11,990 nucleotides of DNA from Acidobacteria bacterium AH-259-G07 (GTDB lineage Bacteria > Acidobacteriota > UBA6911 > RPQK01 > JADFOI01). This document shows positions 7,135 through 11,990 of this stretch, one piece after another (the stretch's first letter is position 1; the number at the start of each line of letters is the position of its first letter). Position numbers and translations under genes: made by a program. A model generated the notes under the pieces. It had not been told where the DNA came from. It saw nothing but the letters and a program-made list of their open reading frames with translations, and did no database searches. The DNA is taken from NCBI GenBank assembly GCA_027717925.1, contig JALLON010000057.1, positions 1 through 11,990 on the forward strand, written 5' to 3'.

Positions 7135-9768
7135 ATGCAACTATCTGATATTCAAACAGAGCTGCGTGGGATCCCGCGCATTCTTCGATCGGCTGTCCTG
7201 GCTCTGATGTTCCTGCCGTCAGCTTTACCGGCACAAGCCGGTCAACCTCCCCGGCGGATCGAGGAGATCCGAATTATAGGCAATCGTCGTATCCCCGAAA
7301 GCACTATCCGTTATTACCTGCAGAGCAAAGAAGAAGATGCCTACAAGCAGGATCAGATCTTGCGCGACTATCGCAGCCTGCTGAACACGAACTTTTTCCA
7401 AGACGCAGCTGTAAAGTATGTCGAGGGAGAAACGGGGATCATTGTCATTTTTGAAGTCGTCGAACGCCCTCTCATTCGAGCCCTTGAATACGAAGGAATG
7501 AGCTCCTTCAAGGAGTCTGATGTTTTGGAGAGATTTCGCGATATGCGGGTAGGACTCACCGTGGACTCGCCCTTTGATGCGTCCAAGTTGCCCAAGGCGC
7601 GCCGGGCCATCCAAGTGCTCCTGGATCAAAACGGGCGACCTTTGGGTCGAGTGGAAGCCGAGACGGAGCGCATCACATCCTCCTCGGTCAAGCTGATTTT
7701 CACCATTGACGAGGGGCCCAAGGTTCGCATTGGAGATATCCGTTTTGAAGGCAATACGGTTTTTGACGACGGCGAGCTGCGCAAGGCGCTGGAGCTCACC
7801 AAAGAGCGGGGTTTACTCACCATTTTCAAAGGCCAGGATAAATACATCCAGGAAAAGCTCGAATACGACCTTCAGGTGAACCTGCTGGAAGCTTACCGAG
7901 AACGTGGCTACATGTTTGCCAAGGCGGGTGAACCCAAGGTCGAAATTGTTGAAGCTTCCAGAGGAAGGTTGTTCGGATTCCGCAAAACCAAACAGCAATA
8001 TTACGTCACCATTCCCATTGAGGAAGGCGAACAGTATCGCTACGGGTCATTTGACGTCGAGGGAGTGACGAGCCTTGACGCAGAACAGGTCAGAAAGTTT
8101 TACAACGTCGTTCCCGGCGAAGTGGTGAACTATGTGGTCCTGAAGAAAGCCAACGATGAGCTGAAGAAGGCCTATTCAACAAGCGGTTACCTGGATGTGA
8201 CCGTTATTCCGCAAATGGACCCGGATCAAGGAAAGAAGACTGTAGATATTAACGTTCAGGTTGAGGAGGGAAAGCAGTATATCGTTCACAGAATCAATTT
8301 CGCGGGTAACACCAAGACCCGCGACAAGGTGCTGCGCCGCGAGTTCTTCCTGCAGGAGCAGGACCGTTTTAACGGTAATCTTCTTGACATTTCTGTGCTG
8401 CGGCTGAACCAGCTGGGATTCTTCGAAAGGGTCGAAGAGAAGGATTATGAAGTCATAAAAAGGCCCAACGAAGGAGAAGTCGACATCCTGGTCAAGGTCA
8501 AGGAGCGAAGCCAGCAGTCCATCGGTCTCACCGGAGGAGTCAGCGGCATCAGCGGGAGCTTTTTCGGTATCAACTATTCGGCCAACAACTTTCGCGGGAA
8601 AGGCCAGCGGATTGACGTACAGGTGCTGACTGGAACACGGACAAGCCAGTTCAGGTTCGCCTTTACTGAGCCCTATTTTCGGGACACCCCGCTAACCCTG
8701 GGCTTGTCGGTTTTTCGCCAGCGTCTGCGCTTTGACACCTTTTCCACTTTCTTTGGATTGGGTTTCGGGGGCGACAATCTTGAACTGTTCACCCAAAGCA
8801 GCACCGGATTTACCGTGTCGGGAAGCTATCCGCTGTGGCGCTGGACGAGGATGGGCCTGACCTATTCATATCAGAATATTAGCATTAGTGATGTCGACGA
8901 GCGCTTCCGCGGTTTTGCCTTCAACCAGCTCCTGGGATTTACGCCGGGCGGGGGTTTTGACCAGGCGCGCAAAGGACTCAGGCGGAGTGAGATTACACCG
9001 AGCCTTGTTTACAACACCAAGAACCAGTTCTTCGGTGCAACCCAGGGGAGCCAGCTTAGCCTCCAAGTGCCCATTTCCGGAGGGCCTTTGGGCGGAACCT
9101 TTAACATCATTCGACCCACCGTCGAGTACCAATATTTCATGCCGGATCGGTTTTTGAGCGGAGGTCGCCATACGCTGGCCTTTCGGGTTCAGTTCATGCA
9201 CGTGTTTCCTTTTGGACAATTGGAGACGGGCGATCCAATGACGGTGCCCTTTTTCGAGCGCGTATTTTCGGGAGGCGAATTTACGCTGCGCGGCTTTGAT
9301 CTTCGGTCCGTCAGCCCCCTGGCAATCACGCGGACTGCGCAGCTGGACCCGGCAGGCAATGCGATCATCGATCCTGCTACCGGACTGCCCGCCATCTCCG
9401 AAAATGTCATACCAGTGGGCGGAGATACAAGCATTGTCGGGACAGTGGAATATCGCATTCCTCTGGTGGGACCATTGCAGGTGACTCCCTTTCTGGACTT
9501 CGGCACCTCCACCGTACTCAAGAAGGGCGGCCTGCGTCTCTTTGGTCGTAACACGCTTGTTGACGTTGTGGACAGCACCAACAATGTATACAGAGCCTCG
9601 ACGGGTGCGGAAATTCAGTTCCTGATGCCCATGATTAACCAGCCCTTCCGCTTGATCTTTGCTTATAATCCACTGATCCTGGATTCGAGTGTGGTGCTAA
9701 ACGGCATACGGTTTCCTCTAAGAGAGCCGAGGAAAAACATTAAATTTTCAGTAGGATATAGCTTCTAA
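7135..9768 (+). CDS. bamA: Outer-membrane protein assembly factor BamA (Omp85)
   Basis: The product has 877 residues, close to the family range of about 750-900. It is the central barrel of the BAM complex, folding and inserting outer-membrane proteins. A signal peptide spans about 1-36 (SAVLALMFLPSALPAQAG). Five POTRA domains follow: about 41-110 (IEEIRIIGNRRIPESTI), 111-195 (IRALEYEGMSSFKESDV), 196-300 (IGDIRFEGNTVFDDGEL, with an extra loop at GRLFGFRKTKQ), 301-380 (YGSFDVEGVTSLDAEQV) and 382-457 (HRINFAGNTKTRDKV). The 16-strand barrel starts near 459 (SIGLTGGVSG). The loop-6 motif is FTLRGFD with LRGF at 718-721, and the chain ends in YSF, the usual terminal aromatic. ATG 7135 is chosen because it leaves a normal signal peptide; no Shine-Dalgarno sequence precedes it. 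The usual partners (ompH/skp, lpx genes) are not adjacent: a stub lies upstream and convergent trxA downstream. Confidence 0.95.
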   Translation: MQLSDIQTELRGIPRILRSAVLALMFLPSALPAQAGQPPRRIEEIRIIGNRRIPESTIRYYLQSKEEDAYKQDQILRDYRSLLNTNFFQDAAVKYVEGETGIIVIFEVVERPLIRALEYEGMSSFKESDVLERFRDMRVGLTVDSPFDASKLPKARRAIQVLLDQNGRPLGRVEAETERITSSSVKLIFTIDEGPKVRIGDIRFEGNTVFDDGELRKALELTKERGLLTIFKGQDKYIQEKLEYDLQVNLLEAYRERGYMFAKAGEPKVEIVEASRGRLFGFRKTKQQYYVTIPIEEGEQYRYGSFDVEGVTSLDAEQVRKFYNVVPGEVVNYVVLKKANDELKKAYSTSGYLDVTVIPQMDPDQGKKTVDINVQVEEGKQYIVHRINFAGNTKTRDKVLRREFFLQEQDRFNGNLLDISVLRLNQLGFFERVEEKDYEVIKRPNEGEVDILVKVKERSQQSIGLTGGVSGISGSFFGINYSANNFRGKGQRIDVQVLTGTRTSQFRFAFTEPYFRDTPLTLGLSVFRQRLRFDTFSTFFGLGFGGDNLELFTQSSTGFTVSGSYPLWRWTRMGLTYSYQNISISDVDERFRGFAFNQLLGFTPGGGFDQARKGLRRSEITPSLVYNTKNQFFGATQGSQLSLQVPISGGPLGGTFNIIRPTVEYQYFMPDRFLSGGRHTLAFRVQFMHVFPFGQLETGDPMTVPFFERVFSGGEFTLRGFDLRSVSPLAITRTAQLDPAGNAIIDPATGLPAISENVIPVGGDTSIVGTVEYRIPLVGPLQVTPFLDFGTSTVLKKGGLRLFGRNTLVDVVDSTNNVYRASTGAEIQFLMPMINQPFRLIFAYNPLILDSSVVLNGIRFPLREPRKNIKFSVGYSF

Positions 9769-9822
9769 TCCGCCACTGGACTGGAGGAGCGGAGACGGCG
9801 AGATGGAAAGAGAACGATATTT

Positions 9823-10182
9823 CTAATCATCAAGCATTGCTTCCTCGGCTCTGAAGCGGCCTTCGCTGAGGAGGCGGTTGAGTTTGTCAGCTAGTACTTT
9901 TTTGGGAGCCACACCAAACACCTGATGCACTACCTGACCATCCTCGAAGAAGAGTAGCGTGGGGATGGAACGGATGGCAAACTGCATGGCGATGCTTGCA
10001 TGCTCGTCAATATCTAACTTGCCCACTTTGGCGCGTCCCTCGAAATCAACAGCCAGTTCTTCAATCACTGGCGCGATCATGTGGCACGGTCCACACCAGC
10101 TGGCCCAGAAATCGACCACAACGGGCTGTGTGCTTTCAAGCACTTCACTCTGGAAGTTCTCCACGGTTAGCGTAATACTCAT
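9823..10182 (-). CDS. trxA: Thioredoxin
   Basis: The product is a 119-residue cytosolic dithiol-disulphide oxidoreductase. The thioredoxin fold is complete: VVVDFWASWCGPCHMIAPVI carries the active site WCGPC at 29-33, D24 is the buried aspartate, KLDIDE lies at 55-60, and the cis-proline is P74 in RSIPTLLFF. GQVVHQVFGV follows at 83-91. A short charged tail (SEGRFRAEEAMLDD) extends slightly past the usual 105-110 residues. His34 replaces the lysine most often found after CGPC; this is a normal variant. ATG 10182 is chosen because MSITLT fits the family; an in-frame TTG at 10215 would add eleven atypical residues. The start has no good ribosome binding site of its own but overlaps the stop of an upstream mini-frame (see separate entry). 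It is convergent with bamA, 54 bases apart. Confidence 0.95.
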   Translation of the reverse strand: MSITLTVENFQSEVLESTQPVVVDFWASWCGPCHMIAPVIEELAVDFEGRAKVGKLDIDEHASIAMQFAIRSIPTLLFFEDGQVVHQVFGVAPKKVLADKLNRLLSEGRFRAEEAMLDD

Positions 10183-10223
10183 CTTCGACAGTTTGAGACA
10201 GTGGGCTGCCAGCAAACCCGCAT
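10179..10223 (-). CDS. 14-codon leader frame overlapping the trxA start
   Basis: On the minus strand ATG 10223 opens MRVCWQPTVSNCRR and closes with TGA at 10181-10179. The TGA overlaps the trxA ATG (10182-10180) as ATGA. AGGAAGG (10238-10232) stands eight bases before this ATG and is a better ribosome binding site than anything before trxA itself. ATGA overlap is the classic layout for translational coupling, so the leader may deliver ribosomes to trxA. Two cysteines among 14 residues are curious ahead of a redox gene. Neither coupling nor a peptide function is demonstrated. Confidence 0.35.
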   Translation of the reverse strand: MRVCWQPTVSNCRR

Positions 10224-10275
10224 GGTTTCTACCTTCCTCTTCCGGAGCGCTCGATTTGTAGTGCCACGGTTTAAG

Positions 10276-10296
10276 GATAATATAAGATAATATCTT
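10276..10296. repeat. AT-rich direct repeat plus palindrome between trxA and the transposase gene
   Basis: GATAATAT occurs at 10276-10283 and again at 10286-10293, ten bases apart and so on the same helix face. The second copy lies within the near-perfect palindrome AAGATA-A-TATCTT (10284-10296). It sits in the short gap between divergent genes and stands out from GC-rich surroundings. It could supply -10-like elements for either gene, an operator, or the AT-rich target or edge of the insertion element. I could not define the element's terminal inverted repeat, because the right end is outside the window. Confidence 0.3.
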
Positions 10297-10348
10297 TGGA
10301 TTTAATGGGGATGTGCTATGTCAGTCTGTGGTGCTAACATGGATTCCT

Positions 10349-11990
10349 ATGTTCTTACGGACGAAGAAGGTGCGCGGACACACCTATGTGCAGATCGTGG
10401 AGAATCGCCGGGAGAAGGGGAAGGTTCGTCAACGGGTGCTGGCCGGCCTGGGCCGGCTGGATGAGCTGCAGGAGTCGGGTCGCCTTGAAGGGCTGCTGAA
10501 ATCGGCCGCCCGTTTCTCGCAGTCGCTGCTGATCCTCTCCGCCCATCGCTCCGGAGAACTTCCCGCGCTGGTGAACCGGCGCATCGGTCCTCCCCTAATT
10601 TTTGAGCGTCTGTGGAGAGAAACGGGCTGCCAGGAAGTGATCCAATCGCTGGCCCGGCAGCGTCGGTTCCGGTTCTCCCTGGAGCGGGCTATCTTTTTGA
10701 CGGTGCTTCACCGTTTGTTGGATCCGGGCTCGGATCGGGCCGCCGAGAAGTGGAAGGAGGCCTACCGGATCGAGGGCGCGCAAGAACTGGAGCTGCATCA
10801 GCTGTACCGGAGCATGGCCTGGCTGGGAGAGGAGCTGCCCGAGGGGGAGCAAGCCGGGCGGACTCCCTTTGTTCCCCGCTGTGGCAAAGACCTCATCGAA
10901 GAGGAGCTGTTTGGCTGGCGGCGGAACCTGTTTACCTCCCTGGATCTGGTCTTCTTTGACACCACCTCGCTGTACTTTCACGGCCAGGGAGGGGAGACCA
11001 TGGGCCGGTGGGGCAAGAGCAAGGACCATCGTCCCGACCTCCCGCAGATGGTGATCGGGGTGGTGCTGGACAGCCGGGGTCTTCCCATTTGCGCTGAGAT
11101 GTGGCCCGGCAACACCACTGATGTGAAGACGTTGATCCCAGTGGTAGACCGACTTGAAAAAAGATTTTCTATTCGCCGCATTTGCATTGTGGCGGACCGG
11201 GGGATGATCAGCCGAGACGTCCTGGCGGAGCTGGAATCGGAGGAGCGGCGCTGGGATTACATCTTGGGGGTGCGCCTGCGCAACCTGAAGGAAGCCCGCC
11301 GCGACGTGCTGGCTCGAGCCGGGCGCTACCGGGAGGTTCGCCCGGCCCGCCAGAGGGCCAAGGACCCGGCTCCTTTGAAGGTCAAGGAAGTGGGGGTGGA
11401 GGAGCGCCGCTACCTCCTGTGTCTCAATGAGGAGCAGGCCCGGGCGGATGCCCTCATCCGGGAAGCCATCCTGGAGTCTCTGGAGAAGAAGCTTCGGCAA
11501 GGGGACAAGTCTCTGGTGGGGAACAAAGGCTACCGCAGGTATCTGAAGACCGCTGGGAAGCGCTTTGAGATCGACCGGGAGAAGGTGGCCGAAGAGGCCC
11601 GCTTTGACGGCAAGTGGGTGCTCCGGACCAGCCTGCTCCTGGCGCCTGAGGAAGTAGCCCTCAAGTACAAGCAGCTGTGGATGGTGGAGGAGATCATGCG
11701 GACCATCAAGTCGGTTTTGCAGACCCGACCCATTTATCATAAAAGGGACGAGACCATTCGGGGGCATGTCTTCTGCTCTTTTCTGGCCCTGGTTTTGCGC
11801 AAAGAGCTGGAGGATCGACTGGAGGCGGCGGGCTACCGCTGGGAATGGGCCGATGTCATCCACGATCTGGATCTTCTGGAAGAGATCGAGGTCGAGCAAC
11901 ACCAAAGACGCTTCCTGCTGCGCACGGAAGCTCGCGGCGTGGTCGGCGCCGTTTTTCAGGCTGTCGGGGTGGCTTTACCACCCACGGTCA
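10349..11990 (+). CDS. IS1634-type (IS4 superfamily) DDE transposase, 3' end outside window
   Basis: A frame from ATG 10349 stays open to the last base: 547 codons, where family members have about 550-600, so little is missing. It starts MFLRTKKVRGHTYVQIVENR and has KGKVRQRVLAGLGRLDEL, the typical N-terminus of IS1634-like transposases. The RNase H-fold catalytic residues are D204 (VFFDTTSLYFHG), D283 (IVADRGMIS) and E447 in the YKQLWMVEEIMRTIKSVL block (a Y..x...E......K signature, K454), followed by RPIYHKRDETIRGHVFCSFL. WGKSKDHRPDLPQMVIGVVL at 230-250 is also characteristic. No stop or frameshift interrupts it, so it may be active. Base composition is clearly more GC-rich than the flanking intergenic DNA. 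In-frame GTG codons at 10313, 10328 and 10331 are alternative starts. A long minus-strand frame opposite it is a shadow. Confidence 0.9.
   Translation, partial: MFLRTKKVRGHTYVQIVENRREKGKVRQRVLAGLGRLDELQESGRLEGLLKSAARFSQSLLILSAHRSGELPALVNRRIGPPLIFERLWRETGCQEVIQSLARQRRFRFSLERAIFLTVLHRLLDPGSDRAAEKWKEAYRIEGAQELELHQLYRSMAWLGEELPEGEQAGRTPFVPRCGKDLIEEELFGWRRNLFTSLDLVFFDTTSLYFHGQGGETMGRWGKSKDHRPDLPQMVIGVVLDSRGLPICAEMWPGNTTDVKTLIPVVDRLEKRFSIRRICIVADRGMISRDVLAELESEERRWDYILGVRLRNLKEARRDVLARAGRYREVRPARQRAKDPAPLKVKEVGVEERRYLLCLNEEQARADALIREAILESLEKKLRQGDKSLVGNKGYRRYLKTAGKRFEIDREKVAEEARFDGKWVLRTSLLLAPEEVALKYKQLWMVEEIMRTIKSVLQTRPIYHKRDETIRGHVFCSFLALVLRKELEDRLEAAGYRWEWADVIHDLDLLEEIEVEQHQRRFLLRTEARGVVGAVFQAVGVALPPTV
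10349..11990 (+). mobile_element. IS1634-family insertion sequence, partial in window
   Basis: The element is defined by its transposase gene. Its left boundary should lie between the trxA leader (10223) and ATG 10349, probably right of the AT-rich repeat at 10276-10296. Terminal inverted repeats and target duplication cannot be verified because the right end is not in view. It lies upstream of and divergent from trxA, so it may have replaced or displaced the native trxA upstream region. Confidence 0.7.

Noticed and set aside
9769..9793. TCCGC...GCGGA inverted repeat after bamA as a terminator
   Set aside because: It has only five base pairs, a 15-base loop and no T-tract.
10595..11905. 436-codon minus-strand open frame opposite the IS1634 transposase
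   Set aside because: It is fully antisense to a clear DDE transposase, its composition (rich in P, L, Q, H) is that of a reverse-frame shadow in GC-rich DNA, and it matches no family I know.
1..11990. CRISPR array, tRNA, rRNA, toxin-antitoxin or phage-defence locus
   Set aside because: No spaced direct repeats, cloverleaf-like sequence or defence-type domain was seen on either strand.

Overview
This window reads as accessory chromosome of a Gram-negative, diderm bacterium. Two outer-membrane Omp85-type barrels, one of them a full five-POTRA BamA, require an outer membrane. From memory, the style of several proteins (a conserved exported 'VPNSSWFTNR' protein, a short radical SAM enzyme, a Tlc-like MFS carrier) suggests Acidobacteriota. 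That placement is inference and no search was run.

Layout. Positions 1-393 (minus) hold the C-terminal part of an alginate-export-type outer-membrane barrel whose 5' end is missing. It abuts a decayed IS91-family transposase (423-866, plus). Positions 867-1414 carry no convincing gene. Positions 1415-4406 (plus) are a tight two-gene unit: a POTRA-less Omp85-like barrel, then a signal-peptide-bearing protein with a kinase-like residue pattern (K...E...D/N...DFG). A radical SAM gene (4617-5264, plus) keeps its [4Fe-4S] motif but loses its C-terminal half, and it overlaps tail-to-tail with a 12-TM Tlc-like MFS carrier (5237-6547, minus). Upstream of the carrier lies the C-terminal stub of a class A beta-lactamase-like serine hydrolase (6710-6922, minus). 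Next come bamA (7135-9768, plus) and convergent trxA (9823-10182, minus). trxA is preceded by a 14-codon leader frame whose stop overlaps its start. The right end, from 10349 to the edge, is an almost complete IS1634-type transposase that is still open at the last base, on the plus strand.

Reading it together: bamA is a core envelope-assembly gene, and trxA a general redox gene. The barrel/kinase-like pair is the most interesting intact unit, a candidate envelope system with an exported phosphotransferase-like partner. The rest (three gene stubs, an IS91 relic, an apparently intact IS1634 element) marks a region repeatedly cut by insertion and deletion. No tRNA, rRNA, CRISPR array or convincing intrinsic terminator was seen.
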